Below the pieces are notes generated by a model. The model was not told the DNA's origin, did not search any database, and saw only the letters and a program-made list of their open reading frames with translations. From JANWVO01 sp964458495 (GTDB taxonomy: Bacteria; Acidobacteriota; Terriglobia; Bryobacterales; Bryobacteraceae), in assembly GCA_964458495.1 (NCBI GenBank), contig CAYWJB010000013.1, forward strand, positions 1-64,000: a stretch of DNA of 64,000 nucleotides, given 5' to 3'. This document shows, in pieces, positions 11,526-20,882 of this stretch (its first letter is position 1; each line of letters starts with the position of its first letter). Both the position numbers and the translations under genes were made by a program.

Positions 11526-14500
11526 CTAGCGGAACCTCTTGCGGTACAGGAAGTCCACGGCGAACGAGCCGTTTTCGTCCTTGATGGCGATGACCGACCA
11601 CTGGCGCGAGAGGTCCCACTCGAGCCGCACGACCTGCTGCTGGGAGCGGTTCAGGTTGGTGATGAAGGTGATGGTGACGTCGCGCGAGATGGACTGCTCG
11701 ATGCTGAGGCGCGCCTGGGGGAGGGCATCCACGCCAACGTTGCTGGGGTCGATCCGCAGCCGCGAGGCGCCGAAGAAGCGCTCCGTGCGGCTGTTGAGTC
11801 CGGCAGTGAGAGCGGTGCCGAGCAGCGTGTTGGTGCCGGCGGAGTTCTCCATGACCGTCTGGCTGCGGATTCGGTCTGTCGCCACGACAGACCCCGACGT
11901 TGCCGCAGGAGTGCGCCCCACGGTGAGCAGAGCCAGGATCTCGGAGGATTGCAGCGGCGGCTCGGAGCGGTAGGTGATGTTGAGCCTCGACAGCGGCCCG
12001 CTGACGTTGAGATAAACGGTGATGCCGCGCACGCGCGTCTCCAGATCGAGATCGATCTGCGGGACCACGGCGCCCGTGTTGTAGAACAGGATCTCGCCGC
12101 GGGAGATGTTGTAGCGGTTGCCGAAGAAGTTCACCTCGCCCTGGCTGGCATAGAGCGAGCCGAGCAGGATGGGCTTGCCGGGGCTGCCGCGCAGGCGCAG
12201 ATCGGCTTCCAGCTGCAGGTCGCTGGTGTAGGAGGTGATGAAGACGGCGTCCGGGGCGCTGCGGAGCCGGACATCGAACTGAAGATTGCGGAGGAACTCG
12301 TTCTGCGCGGCTGCCGCAGGGATGGGGTTGCCGGCGTTGCCCATCATGCTGCCGACGTCGCCGGTGACTACGAAGCCGGAGCGCTTCACCGTCACCAGTC
12401 CGGACAGCAGGCTCGCCGCCTGCGAGCCGGTGAGCGCCAGCTCCGCATCCACGGTGTTGCTCACGCCCTCGGGGTAGCGCAGGCGCACGTTGTTCAACTG
12501 CGCCTGAAGGCGGAAGGTGAGATCTCCGCGAGCCAGCCCGACAAAACCGGAAAGAGTTGCGGTCCCGCCGCCGGAAACGCCGGCGAGCTTCTGGATGTTG
12601 GCGCGGTTGCGGTCGAAGTAGATCACGCCGTGGACATCATCGAGTCCCACGGGCAGATCCTTGAGATAGAAGGATCCCTTCACGATCTCCATCTGTCCGC
12701 TGACCTGCGGCTCGGAAGGCGCGCCGCGCAGCACGGCGCGCAGCCGCCCCTGTCCGCCGGCGGTGAGCGCCGGGTAAAAAGACCCGAGCACGGCGAGGTT
12801 CGCCGTCCCGCGCGCCTCCAGATTCCACGGCAGAGGAGCGGCGAATTCATATGCGCCCGCGAGCGTCAGATCCGTGTCCAGCGCGGTGAACTGCGCCTGG
12901 GCCACCCGCACGGCCTTTTCGTCGAAGTCGAACACCAGAGGACCCGAGTTGCGGAGGAACAGCTCTTGCGGCAATGGCCTATCGGCCGAGGCATCCTCCG
13001 GGGCGGGGCGCAGTTCGAGCTTCGGGATCACGATGCGGCCTGCCAGGCCTTCCAAAGAGGCCATCGCGGCCCGGCCGGTGATCTCCGCGTCGAACGAACC
13101 CGACACCGGCAGCGGATCGCGGGACATCCGCCCCGCCTCGGCCAGCAACGTATGCAGCAGGCTCACGGAAACGCCCGGCCAGCGAAGGCCGAACTCCGCA
13201 GGCCAGTCGCCTTGCAGCTGGACCAACGCGGAGGCGGCCACCGGCGCGGGCTTCGTCTCCAGCCTGGCCCGCAGCGCCAGTGCGCCCTCCTTCGTCTCCG
13301 CGTCCACACGCAAGCCATCGAACTGCACCGAGCCGAGGCGCACAGGGGCGGCAGCCAGCGAGCCGTTCAGCGCAGCCAGGCGTGGCAAGCCTTCGCCGGT
13401 TTCCAGCGTGAGATCGCCGCGCGCCTCCAGGGTTGCCTCGAACGGCAGCGGGAGTTTGCGGAAGAAGGCGAACTCGGAGGCCGTGAGGCCCGCCAGATGC
13501 GCCGCGGCGCGGATGGTTCCGCGGCGCGGATCGCCGGGCTCATGTGTCCATGAGCCTGTGGATTCGAGCCGGGCGCCGCCGCGCAAAGCCAGCAGGCGGA
13601 AGCCGCCCGAATCATCGAGGGAAGCCTCCAGCGACACCCGGCCCAGCGGCTCCTCGCGCCACGCCGAGTTGTCGGCCACGAGCCGGAGCGAGCCATGAGG
13701 CCGCCCGACGGTCCCATCCACGCGGACGGAGCCCGCCGCCACGCCGCGAATGCCGCTTTCGACCCGCGCCAGACGCAGCAACTGTTCGAGATCCGCCTGC
13801 TCCACCTTGAGCGATGCCCGCAGCAGGCCGCCGGGGTGAGGCTTCCAGTCCTCCAGGCCAAGCGACAGCGCGCCGCCCACTTGCCCGGCGCTCTGCCGCA
13901 GCGTGAAAGACTCCACGTCGAGGCGCCGCGCATTCGCCGCAAACTTCGCCTGCACGCGCTCGAGAGGGATGCCCTCATAGAGGAGCCGGCTGGCGGTCAC
14001 AGACCCCGAGATGCGCAAACTGTCGAGCGGACCATCGAGGCGAAGGACGGTGCTGGCTACGCCCTGGTCCAGTGCGAGCGGAGCCGGAAAGCCGCCGGGG
14101 GCGCGCGCGGCGGCCAGGATGGCCGGGATCTCTTTCAGGCTGCTGGCGTGGATGCCGGCCTCGAGGCTGTTGCCCAGCGTGCCGCGGAATGTGGCGCGGA
14201 TCGCCTCCGTGGCGAGCCAGGAATCCTCGAACTCCACGCAGTTGCACTGCTGCCGCCAGGCGAAGCGCACCTGGCCTTCCAGCGGAACCGGACCATCGGC
14301 GGGCAGCGCTTCCAGCGCGCCGCGCACCTCCGATTCTCGCGGCCCCGAGGGCGTGATGCGCATGCGGAGGCCCAGCGGTCCGGCCAGCCGCGCATCGAGC
14401 GCGGTGAGCGGTTCGCGCAGCACGGCTTGCACGCGTGCAAGGCTCGCACCGGCGGCTTCGCCTTCGAGGGCGAGGCTGCGCCAGCGATCCAGGCGCAGCA

Positions 14501-15500
14501 CTCCGCGCCATGCCAGGTATGGGCTGTCGAGCTCCAGCGGCTGAATGACGAGCGATTCCGGCGTGAGCGTGAACTGGCCCCGCGCGTCGAGCCGCCGCAC
14601 ATGAAAGCCGTCGCCGGCGAGGGCGAGCTGTTCGGCTCGCAGGCCGCCTTCGATCCGCAGCGGTTCGCCGGGCTGGAGCCGCACCTGGCCGGCCGAGAGC
14701 GCAAAGCCCTGGCGCACGGGGCTGATTTCGAGGTCCCGCAACAGAACGGATGCGCGGTAGCCGATATCGATCTCGGGCTGCCGGAAGCGTCTCACCGTGC
14801 CCTGGAAATTGGCGCTGCTGTCGCCAATCCGCGCGCGTGCGGAGACGATCTCGAGCGAATCGGCGGCGAGCCACGCCTGCATTTCGAGAGACGGCGCCAG
14901 CCGCCACGGCAGCGCCGCGCGCCGGGCGGCAAGCCTGACGCGGTAGCGCGGGCTGCGGAAGTCGTAGGCCAGATCGAGGTCAAAGCCCTCGAGGCGCAGA
15001 TCGAAATCGAGCGGACGGTCATTCAGCGTGAAATGGGCGCGCTGAAGATCGAGCAATCCGATCCGCAGGCGCACGAGGTCTTCGACGGGCGTGGCGGCGC
15101 GGCGGGGGCCTGGCGGTTGCGGGAGGTTGGAGGACCCGTCCTCGCGGTGATAGATGTGGATTTGCGGATCCTCCAGGCGCACCTCGCGCAGGGAGAACCG
15201 GCGCGAGGAGAACGGCCGAAGGGCGAGCCGGGCCGTGATGCGGGCGGCTTGGAAGAAAGGATCTTCCCCGGAGCGGCGCGCCCCTTCCAGCGAAAACCGC
15301 TCGAGGCGGAAGGTGAGGGTGAGCCAGTCGATGTCGATCCGCTCGAGCGAGGCGCGGCTGCCGGTGGCGGACTGCACAGCGCGCAGGACCTGCTCCTGCA
15401 GTTTGGCGCGGAGCCAGTCCGACCGGAGCACGAGAATCGTGGCGGACGCAAGCAGCAGGGCTGCGGCCGCGGCGGCCCCGGGAACCCACCGCCGCGTCAT
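11526..15500 (-). CDS. tamB: TamB-like translocation/assembly module protein
   Basis: A 1324-residue AsmA/TamB-type protein. TamB-like proteins span the periplasm as a long beta-helical groove and work with an Omp85 partner (TamA) in outer-membrane protein insertion or lipid transport. One N-terminal signal-anchor helix (AAAAAALLLASATILVL) precedes some 1200 residues of repetitive beta-strand sequence with many RLEG/LRLDG-type repeats. The C-terminal 350 residues match the DUF490/TamB domain (for example GELLFYNTG-like GEILFYNTGAVVPQIDLDLE and LNITYRSEPPLQSSEILALL). GGGAGG sits seven bases before ATG. Its start overlaps the SurA-like stop (ATGA). Confidence 0.9.
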   Translation of the reverse strand: MTRRWVPGAAAAAALLLASATILVLRSDWLRAKLQEQVLRAVQSATGSRASLERIDIDWLTLTFRLERFSLEGARRSGEDPFFQAARITARLALRPFSSRRFSLREVRLEDPQIHIYHREDGSSNLPQPPGPRRAATPVEDLVRLRIGLLDLQRAHFTLNDRPLDFDLRLEGFDLDLAYDFRSPRYRVRLAARRAALPWRLAPSLEMQAWLAADSLEIVSARARIGDSSANFQGTVRRFRQPEIDIGYRASVLLRDLEISPVRQGFALSAGQVRLQPGEPLRIEGGLRAEQLALAGDGFHVRRLDARGQFTLTPESLVIQPLELDSPYLAWRGVLRLDRWRSLALEGEAAGASLARVQAVLREPLTALDARLAGPLGLRMRITPSGPRESEVRGALEALPADGPVPLEGQVRFAWRQQCNCVEFEDSWLATEAIRATFRGTLGNSLEAGIHASSLKEIPAILAAARAPGGFPAPLALDQGVASTVLRLDGPLDSLRISGSVTASRLLYEGIPLERVQAKFAANARRLDVESFTLRQSAGQVGGALSLGLEDWKPHPGGLLRASLKVEQADLEQLLRLARVESGIRGVAAGSVRVDGTVGRPHGSLRLVADNSAWREEPLGRVSLEASLDDSGGFRLLALRGGARLESTGSWTHEPGDPRRGTIRAAAHLAGLTASEFAFFRKLPLPFEATLEARGDLTLETGEGLPRLAALNGSLAAAPVRLGSVQFDGLRVDAETKEGALALRARLETKPAPVAASALVQLQGDWPAEFGLRWPGVSVSLLHTLLAEAGRMSRDPLPVSGSFDAEITGRAAMASLEGLAGRIVIPKLELRPAPEDASADRPLPQELFLRNSGPLVFDFDEKAVRVAQAQFTALDTDLTLAGAYEFAAPLPWNLEARGTANLAVLGSFYPALTAGGQGRLRAVLRGAPSEPQVSGQMEIVKGSFYLKDLPVGLDDVHGVIYFDRNRANIQKLAGVSGGGTATLSGFVGLARGDLTFRLQAQLNNVRLRYPEGVSNTVDAELALTGSQAASLLSGLVTVKRSGFVVTGDVGSMMGNAGNPIPAAAAQNEFLRNLQFDVRLRSAPDAVFITSYTSDLQLEADLRLRGSPGKPILLGSLYASQGEVNFFGNRYNISRGEILFYNTGAVVPQIDLDLETRVRGITVYLNVSGPLSRLNITYRSEPPLQSSEILALLTVGRTPAATSGSVVATDRIRSQTVMENSAGTNTLLGTALTAGLNSRTERFFGASRLRIDPSNVGVDALPQARLSIEQSISRDVTITFITNLNRSQQQVVRLEWDLSRQWSVIAIKDENGSFAVDFLYRKRFR

Positions 15501-16168
15501 GGCTCGCCTCCCTGAGGGCGAAAGGCGGCGTCGAAGTAACGGATGCGGAGGGTTTGCCGCATCTGTGTGAGCCATTCCTCCATGGCGGCGTTCACCTTGC
15601 GCGTGGCGAGGATCCTTTCGATCATTGGACGCACGGCGGCGAGCGCAGGCTCCACGGCGTTGGCGTTGCTCTGGCGGAACGCTGGCAGAAACTCGGAATC
15701 GTAATAGGACTGCACCTCTTCGTCGCCGATCTGTACGCCGGGGGCGAAGCGGTAGTCGATGAAGCGCGACACGGTGAGACGCGCCTGCATCTCGCGGCGG
15801 AACTCCTCCTCGGTGAAGCCGCTGCGGGAGAGGACCCCGAGGAGCTGCTCCCGGCTCCATTTCATTTCGGAGAGGAAGTCTTCGATGGCCTTGTCGGCTT
15901 CGGACATGGACGGCGGGCTGTAGCGGCTCAGTTCGAGTTCGCGGCGCACGATCAGGAGTTCCAGAAGCTGTTCGGCGGCCTGCCTGCGGTTGGCCTCCGT
16001 ATCCTCGACGGGCGAACCGGAGACGATGGAGCGGAACCGCAAGTGGCGCAGGATGTCGCTCATGGTGATGGCGTCGGCGCCGGCGGCGACGGCCACACGG
16101 TCGACGATTTCCGCCGCCCGCGTTGCGGGAGCGAGCAGGAGGAGCAGAAGAGGAGCCGCAAGCCGCAT
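15497..16168 (-). CDS. SurA N-terminal-like periplasmic chaperone, no PPIase domain
   Basis: A 223-residue protein with a signal peptide (MRLAAPLLLLLLAPATRA). The mature part resembles the SurA N-terminal chaperone domain: IVDRVAVAAGADAITMSDIL, a run of helices, and a C-terminal helix ending in IRYF. The parvulin (rotamase) domains of SurA are absent, so any role is as a holdase for outer-membrane proteins. It is coupled on both sides: its ATG overlaps the TamA/BamA-like stop (TGATG) and its stop overlaps the tamB start. The operon position suggests it feeds substrates to the Omp85 protein. Confidence 0.8.
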   Translation of the reverse strand: MRLAAPLLLLLLAPATRAAEIVDRVAVAAGADAITMSDILRHLRFRSIVSGSPVEDTEANRRQAAEQLLELLIVRRELELSRYSPPSMSEADKAIEDFLSEMKWSREQLLGVLSRSGFTEEEFRREMQARLTVSRFIDYRFAPGVQIGDEEVQSYYDSEFLPAFRQSNANAVEPALAAVRPMIERILATRKVNAAMEEWLTQMRQTLRIRYFDAAFRPQGGEP

Positions 16169-19092
16169 CAGAAGGTCTGTCCGATGGAGAAGTGCCACTG
16201 GAACTGGCTGACGCGTTGGGGCACGTTGAACTTGCCCTGGCCGCGCAGCAGTTCGTCGCGGGTGCCTTCGAAACCGACAAAGCGCGGGCTGTTGCCGGCG
16301 AAGGCGAAGTCGACGCGCAGGGGGCCGACCGGAGTCCGGACGCGGAAGCCAAGGCCGGCTGCCTGCACCATGTAGTCGAAGTCCTGCCGGTCGCGCTGGG
16401 AGAAGCGGAATGAGAGCGCGTCGAGCGAGGAGTAGACGTTGCCCATGTCGTGGAAGAGCACGCCTCCGACGCTGTTGCCGATGAGCGGGAAGCGCAGTTC
16501 GTGCTGGAAGAAGAGGAATGCCTTGCCGCCGACGGGGAAGCCGGTGACCAAATCGCGCGGACCAGCCTGGTTGTCCGGGAATCCGCGGTGCGTGGAGGCG
16601 CCGCCGGCGTAGAAGTTTTCCGGCAGGGGCACAGGGCGGTCCGAGAGGTTGTGCAGCCAGCCGAAGCTGGTGGAGCGGGCGAAGACGACTTCGCGCCGGA
16701 CGGGATGATAAGTGGAGTTGCGGGCCACGAGGCGCGTGTAGTGGGTGCTGGAGCGGGCGAAGCTGGGCGCGAAGCCGAAGTCGAGCGTGGTGGCGATGCC
16801 GCGGCGGGAGTCGACGGGATCGTCGCGCCGGTCCTGGATCAGCGACGAGGAGAAAGCGATGGTCTTGACAGGCTGGGAGAAGACGGGGATCAGGTCGGGG
16901 TCGATTTTGAGCGTGTCCTGGTCGATGAAGACGAAGCGGGAGATGACACGGTGCTGGAGGGTGAGGCTGCGCGAGAGGCGCTGGCCGATCTGGATGGCGC
17001 TTTCGTTGCGGCGGGAGGTGAAGGTGCGGATGTCGCGGCTCTGGTCGAGCAGGGAGCTGAAGGTGAGGTTGACGTTCTCGTTGCCGAAGAACTGGGGCGC
17101 GAGGTAGGTCAGCAGGAGCCGCTGCTGGATGTTGGAGACGCGCACCAGCGCGCTGGCTGTGTGGGCGAGGCCGAACATGTTGGAGCGGGTGATGCCGAGC
17201 AGTCCGCGGGGGGCGAAGCCGGCGGCGCCGGCGGGCGCGTCGAAGTTGTTGCCCGAGCCGATGCGGCCCATCTCGGCGCCGAAGCCGAGGCTGAGGGAGT
17301 ACTTGCGCGCCTCTTCCAGTTGCAGCTGGACGTATTTGTTGCGCTCGCGGCCTTCGGGGTTCTGCACGGCCACGTCGACCTTGGCGAAGATGCCGAGATC
17401 GTAGAGCCGCCGCTGCGTCTCGACCATGTCGCTTTGCGAGAGGGGGTCGCCGGGGCGGACGGTGATCCGGTTGCGGACCAGGTCCGGGCGGGTCGACACC
17501 AGCCCGCGTACGAGCACATCGCGGACGAAGTTGCGGCGTCCCTCGCGCACCTGGTAGCGCAGGATCATGCGGTGGGGCGAGGTGGCGGGCACGACGGTGG
17601 CGTCGAAGGCGGCCTCGGGGTAGCCGTTGTTGAAGTACCAGGCGAGGACGGCGTCGCGGTCTGCCGCCACACTGGCCGCCGAGTAGGGCTGGCCGGGCGT
17701 GCAGCTTAGCAGGGAGAGGATGAAGTCGTAGAGGCGGAGATCGACGCCGCCGAGTTCGACGGATTCGACCAGGTACTGCGGCCCTTCGACGATTTCGAAC
17801 CGCGCGGCGATGTCGCTGGCCTTGTTGCGCCAGTTGTGCTCGATTCGGGTGCGGACGACGATATCGCGGAAGCCGTTGCCGACGTAGAGGGCCTCGATGG
17901 CGGCGCGGTCGTTTTCGAGCATCTCCGGGCTGAACCGCCCGTTGCGGTAGCGGGGGAAGCGGGCGGGGATGATGGAGAGGCGTTCCCGTAGGGTTTCGTC
18001 GCTGAAGTAGCGGTTGCCGCGAAACTCCACGGCGGCGAGGCGGTAGCGCGGGCCGCGGTTGACCCGGTAGATGATGAGCTGCTCGCCGGAGGGGCCCGGG
18101 TCCGGCGCCTGGAAGGAGACGCGGGCGTCGAAGAAGCCGCGGCTGCGGAACCGCTCCTCGAGGTTGCGCTGGCCTTCCATCAGCAGTTCGCGGTCCACGG
18201 CGCGCTCCTGGTAAATGGGCAGGAGCCGCTGCAATTCGCCCTGGCCGACGCGCGCCCCCTCGATGCGGACGCGCACGCGGGGGCCGGGATCCACGCGAAT
18301 GCGCGGCGATGCCGTCAGCCGCTCCGCGTCGAACCTGAGATCGAGGAGCCGCACATTGGAGCGGAGGTAGCCGTCGTTGCGGTAGGCGTCCTGGATGCGC
18401 TCGATGCCGCGCTGCAGCCGGGCGGCGGTGAGCTCCTGCCAGCCCCGCAGCCCGAACCACCTTTGCCAGCCGCTGCGGCGGACGAGCGAGCGCTCCCGCT
18501 TGAGCAGCGTCCCATCGAACTCCGGGCGAGCCAGCCGCGCGCGCTTTCCCGGGGCGATGCGGAAGCGGATGTCGGCTTCGCCGGTCTCCGGGCGCAGCAC
18601 GGTGTCGAATTCGATGCGGGCGCCGTAGTAGCCGTTGGCCTGGAGGAGTTCCTTGAGGCTGGCGGCGGCCTCCGGCAGCAGCGATTCGTCGAATGGATCG
18701 CCCAGGCTGAGGCGGGTGCTGTTGACGAGCTGGGCCACGTTGGGCGGCTCGGGGACGGGATCGGCCGCCACGAGACTGACAAAGAACGCAGGTTTTGTTT
18801 CAAACACAAGCTCCACGCCGCCGTTGTTCTCTTCAGCGCGGACGGCGATGTCGGAGAAGCGCCCGGTGGCCCACAGCCTGCCGATCGCCCGGGAGAGCGA
18901 GGTCTCGTCCAGAACGTCGCCGGGGCGGATCTGGAGGGCGAGGCCCAGCTGGTCGCGGGTGAGCGGCTGGCGGGACGGTTCAAACAAAATCTCCGAGATC
19001 CGTTTTCCGTACAGCCTGCCGGGAGCGATCTGCGCGCCCGCGAGGCCGCCCAGACACACCAGAAGCGCAAAGGCTGCCAGGGCCCTTCTCAC
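16168..19092 (-). CDS. Omp85 outer-membrane protein (TamA/BamA-like)
   Basis: About 974 residues. A signal peptide (RRALAAFALLVCLGGLAGAQ) is followed by several POTRA repeats over roughly the first half (for example LAAVEFRGNRYFSDETLRER and VRDVLVRGLVSTRPDLV) and a 16-strand-type barrel to a C-terminal Phe (FQWHFSIGQTF), the usual beta-signal. Barrel motifs such as FYAGGASTHRGFPDNQAGPR are present; the RGF matches the loop 6 VRGF/Y element of Omp85 proteins. Being in one operon with tamB favours TamA, but length and POTRA number also fit BamA. The start is uncertain: GTG 19092 gives the signal peptide directly. It is divergent from the ThiF gene. Confidence 0.88.
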   Translation of the reverse strand: MRRALAAFALLVCLGGLAGAQIAPGRLYGKRISEILFEPSRQPLTRDQLGLALQIRPGDVLDETSLSRAIGRLWATGRFSDIAVRAEENNGGVELVFETKPAFFVSLVAADPVPEPPNVAQLVNSTRLSLGDPFDESLLPEAAASLKELLQANGYYGARIEFDTVLRPETGEADIRFRIAPGKRARLARPEFDGTLLKRERSLVRRSGWQRWFGLRGWQELTAARLQRGIERIQDAYRNDGYLRSNVRLLDLRFDAERLTASPRIRVDPGPRVRVRIEGARVGQGELQRLLPIYQERAVDRELLMEGQRNLEERFRSRGFFDARVSFQAPDPGPSGEQLIIYRVNRGPRYRLAAVEFRGNRYFSDETLRERLSIIPARFPRYRNGRFSPEMLENDRAAIEALYVGNGFRDIVVRTRIEHNWRNKASDIAARFEIVEGPQYLVESVELGGVDLRLYDFILSLLSCTPGQPYSAASVAADRDAVLAWYFNNGYPEAAFDATVVPATSPHRMILRYQVREGRRNFVRDVLVRGLVSTRPDLVRNRITVRPGDPLSQSDMVETQRRLYDLGIFAKVDVAVQNPEGRERNKYVQLQLEEARKYSLSLGFGAEMGRIGSGNNFDAPAGAAGFAPRGLLGITRSNMFGLAHTASALVRVSNIQQRLLLTYLAPQFFGNENVNLTFSSLLDQSRDIRTFTSRRNESAIQIGQRLSRSLTLQHRVISRFVFIDQDTLKIDPDLIPVFSQPVKTIAFSSSLIQDRRDDPVDSRRGIATTLDFGFAPSFARSSTHYTRLVARNSTYHPVRREVVFARSTSFGWLHNLSDRPVPLPENFYAGGASTHRGFPDNQAGPRDLVTGFPVGGKAFLFFQHELRFPLIGNSVGGVLFHDMGNVYSSLDALSFRFSQRDRQDFDYMVQAAGLGFRVRTPVGPLRVDFAFAGNSPRFVGFEGTRDELLRGQGKFNVPQRVSQFQWHFSIGQTF

Positions 19093-19155
19093 TGACTGCC
19101 ATCTTACCGTGCGGCGCGCGGCCCTCCGCCGGCCGCTGCTACCATCGTGGTTGGA

Positions 19156-20172
19156 ATGACACCGGAGTGGCGGGAGCGGTACAGCCGCCAGATCCTGTTT
19201 GCCGGGATCGGCGAAGCGGGCCAGCAGAGGCTGCGGGACGCCACTGTTGCAGTGGTGGGCTGCGGCGCGCTGGGCTCTTTTCATGCCGGGGCGCTGGCGC
19301 GCGCCGGAGCAGGACGGCTGGTCCTGATCGACCGCGACTTCGTGGAGTGGAGCAACCTGCAGCGGCAGTGGCTCTATGAAGAGGGCGACGCCCGCGAGGC
19401 GCTTCCGAAGGCCATCGCCGCGGCGCGCGCGCTCGAGCGGATCAACAGCGAAACGAAACTGGAGCCCCACGTGGCGGATCTCACGCCGGACAACATCGAG
19501 GAGCTGCTGGAGGGGGCGGATGTCGTGCTGGACGGGACCGACAACTTCGAGACGCGGTTCCTCATGAACGAATACTGCGTCGAGCACGGCGTGCCGTGGG
19601 TGTACGGCGGGGCGGTGGGCTCCTACGGGGTGGCCATGCCGGTGGCGCCGGGCCGCGGCGCATGCTTCGAATGCGTTTTCCCCGAGCCGCCGCAAGGGCC
19701 GCAGCCGACGTGCGAGACGGCGGGCGTGCTGAACTCGATCACGTCTCTGGTGGCCTCCTGGCAGGTATCACTGGCGCTTCAGTTCCTGTGCGGGCGCGAT
19801 CCGGAGCGCAAGATCACGATGTTCGACGCCTGGGCGGCCACGGTGCGGCAGGTGGAGATGCCGCCGCCGGATCCGCAATGCCCGGCGTGCGCGCTGCATT
19901 CCTGCCGCTACCTGCATGGGGAGGCTCGCGTGCCGGTGAGCCTGTGCGGCCGGAACGCGGTGCAGATCCACGACCGCAAGCGCCCCGTGGATCTGGACGA
20001 GCTGGCGCGGCGGCTCGGCGCGCTGGGCGAGGTGCGCCACAACGGCTTCGCCCTGCGGTTCTCCATCCCGCCGCACGAGATGACGATCTTTCCCGATGGC
20101 AGGGCGATTGTCAAGGGCACGCAGGATCCGGGGCTGGCGCGAAGCCTTTATTCGCGCTTTGTTGGGAACTGA
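19156..20172 (+). CDS. ThiF/MoeB/HesA-family adenylyltransferase with C-terminal extension
   Basis: A 338-residue E1-like enzyme that adenylates the C-terminus of a small sulfur-carrier protein (ThiS or MoaD type). The start MTPEWRERYSRQILF is typical. The nucleotide site is VVGCGALGS, the catalytic region DGTDNFETRFLMN, and two zinc-ligand pairs are visible (CFEC and CPAC). After residue 255 there is an extension (VSLCGRNAVQIHD to the end), resembling the ThiS-like tail seen in some family members. No ThiS or MoaD gene is adjacent, so the pathway (thiamine, molybdopterin or other) is open. ATG 19156 is preferred over GTG 19147. Confidence 0.88.
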   Translation: MTPEWRERYSRQILFAGIGEAGQQRLRDATVAVVGCGALGSFHAGALARAGAGRLVLIDRDFVEWSNLQRQWLYEEGDAREALPKAIAAARALERINSETKLEPHVADLTPDNIEELLEGADVVLDGTDNFETRFLMNEYCVEHGVPWVYGGAVGSYGVAMPVAPGRGACFECVFPEPPQGPQPTCETAGVLNSITSLVASWQVSLALQFLCGRDPERKITMFDAWAATVRQVEMPPPDPQCPACALHSCRYLHGEARVPVSLCGRNAVQIHDRKRPVDLDELARRLGALGEVRHNGFALRFSIPPHEMTIFPDGRAIVKGTQDPGLARSLYSRFVGN

Positions 20173-20203
20173 AGGGGCCGGGGCGGGGTACACTCAAAGC
20201 TGT

Positions 20204-20280
20204 GGGCGGTTAGCTCAGCTGGTCAGAGCGCGTGCCTTACAAGCACGAGGCCGCAGGTTCGAGCCCTGCACCGCCCACCA
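20204..20280 (+). tRNA. tRNA-Val (anticodon TAC)
   Basis: The acceptor strand GGGCGGT (20204-20210) pairs with ACCGCCC (20270-20276). The anticodon arm is CGTGC-CTTACAA-GCACG with anticodon TAC. The T-arm GCAGG-TTCGAGC-CCTGC is perfect, and CCA is encoded. A TACACT hexamer at 20189-20194 could be its -10 box. Confidence 0.95.
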
Positions 20281-20291
20281 CGGGGGACCCA

Positions 20292-20657
20292 ATGAACCCT
20301 GCCTGTCAGGACGACCTGGTTCCGCGCTACGCCGATGTGTTCGCCGCGCTCGGCACCGAACCGCGGCTTCGCATTCTCCGGCTGCTGCTGGCGGCGCATC
20401 CTCGGGGATTGTTCGCCGGCGAGATCCAGGCAGCCCTCGGGATTCCGGCGTCGACGCTTTCACACCACCTCGAAAAGCTGAAGCACGAACGGCTGGTGCG
20501 CGTGCGCCGCAGCGGAACCTTTCTTCGATACACCGCCGACACGGACACCCTGCGCGAGGTGGTGACGTTCCTTTACTCCGAATGCTGCGGGCGCGGGCGG
20601 GAGACGGATCTGGGCGACATCACCCAGCTTTGCGTTCCACCCCAGCAGGCTGAGTGA
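20292..20657 (+). CDS. ArsR-family transcriptional regulator
   Basis: A 121-residue winged-helix repressor. The core matches the family: RYADVFAALGTEPRLRILRL, then the recognition helix IPASTLSHHLEKLKHERLV and the wing VRRSGTFLRYTAD. A C-terminal SECCGRGRE pair of Cys could bind metal, though the classical ELCVCDL motif is absent. ATG 20292 follows GGGGGA. It starts only 11 bases after tRNA-Val and may be co-transcribed. The redox operon downstream has its own sigma-54 promoter, so a regulatory link is only a possibility. Confidence 0.88.
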   Translation: MNPACQDDLVPRYADVFAALGTEPRLRILRLLLAAHPRGLFAGEIQAALGIPASTLSHHLEKLKHERLVRVRRSGTFLRYTADTDTLREVVTFLYSECCGRGRETDLGDITQLCVPPQQAE

Positions 20658-20796
20658 AACTCCCCTGACCTCTGGATCATTGCGGCAGTACGGGCATGGC
20701 ACCGCTTGGGGCCGATAGGTTGTATAAGGTCTGAAATTCTGTGATTTTAGAAGCATCGTGCAGCTGGCGCGGGCGCGGCTGCCTCCCGCCCGGCGT

Positions 20797-20814
20797 TTGG
20801 CACGGCCCTTGCTT
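20797..20814 (+). promoter_or_regulatory. Sigma-54 (-24/-12) promoter of the molybdoenzyme operon
   Basis: TTGGCACGGCCCTTGCTT matches the sigma-54 consensus TTGGCACG-N4-TTGC, with the invariant GG (20799-20800) and GC (20811-20812) separated by exactly ten bases. The expected start of transcription is near 20824, about 60 bases before the ferredoxin gene. Sigma-54 promoters need an enhancer-binding activator. None is encoded nearby, and the AT-richer stretch 20718-20757 upstream is the likeliest place for its sites. Confidence 0.8.
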
Positions 20815-20882
20815 ATGGCATTGGTTCCCGGTCCTTTCCCGAGGACTGGGAGCAAGAGTGGACAACCAGAGGGAGTAAGGCT

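Noticed and set aside
15497..18460. 987-codon minus-strand frame over the SurA-like and Omp85 genes
   Set aside because: Only its C-terminal part (from 16168) is the SurA-like gene. The rest is an Arg/Pro/His-rich shadow of the Omp85 frame.
20697..20710. Another sigma-54-like site TGGCACCGCTTGGG
   Set aside because: Spacing between GG and the second element is wrong and the GC is missing. The match at 20797 is far better.
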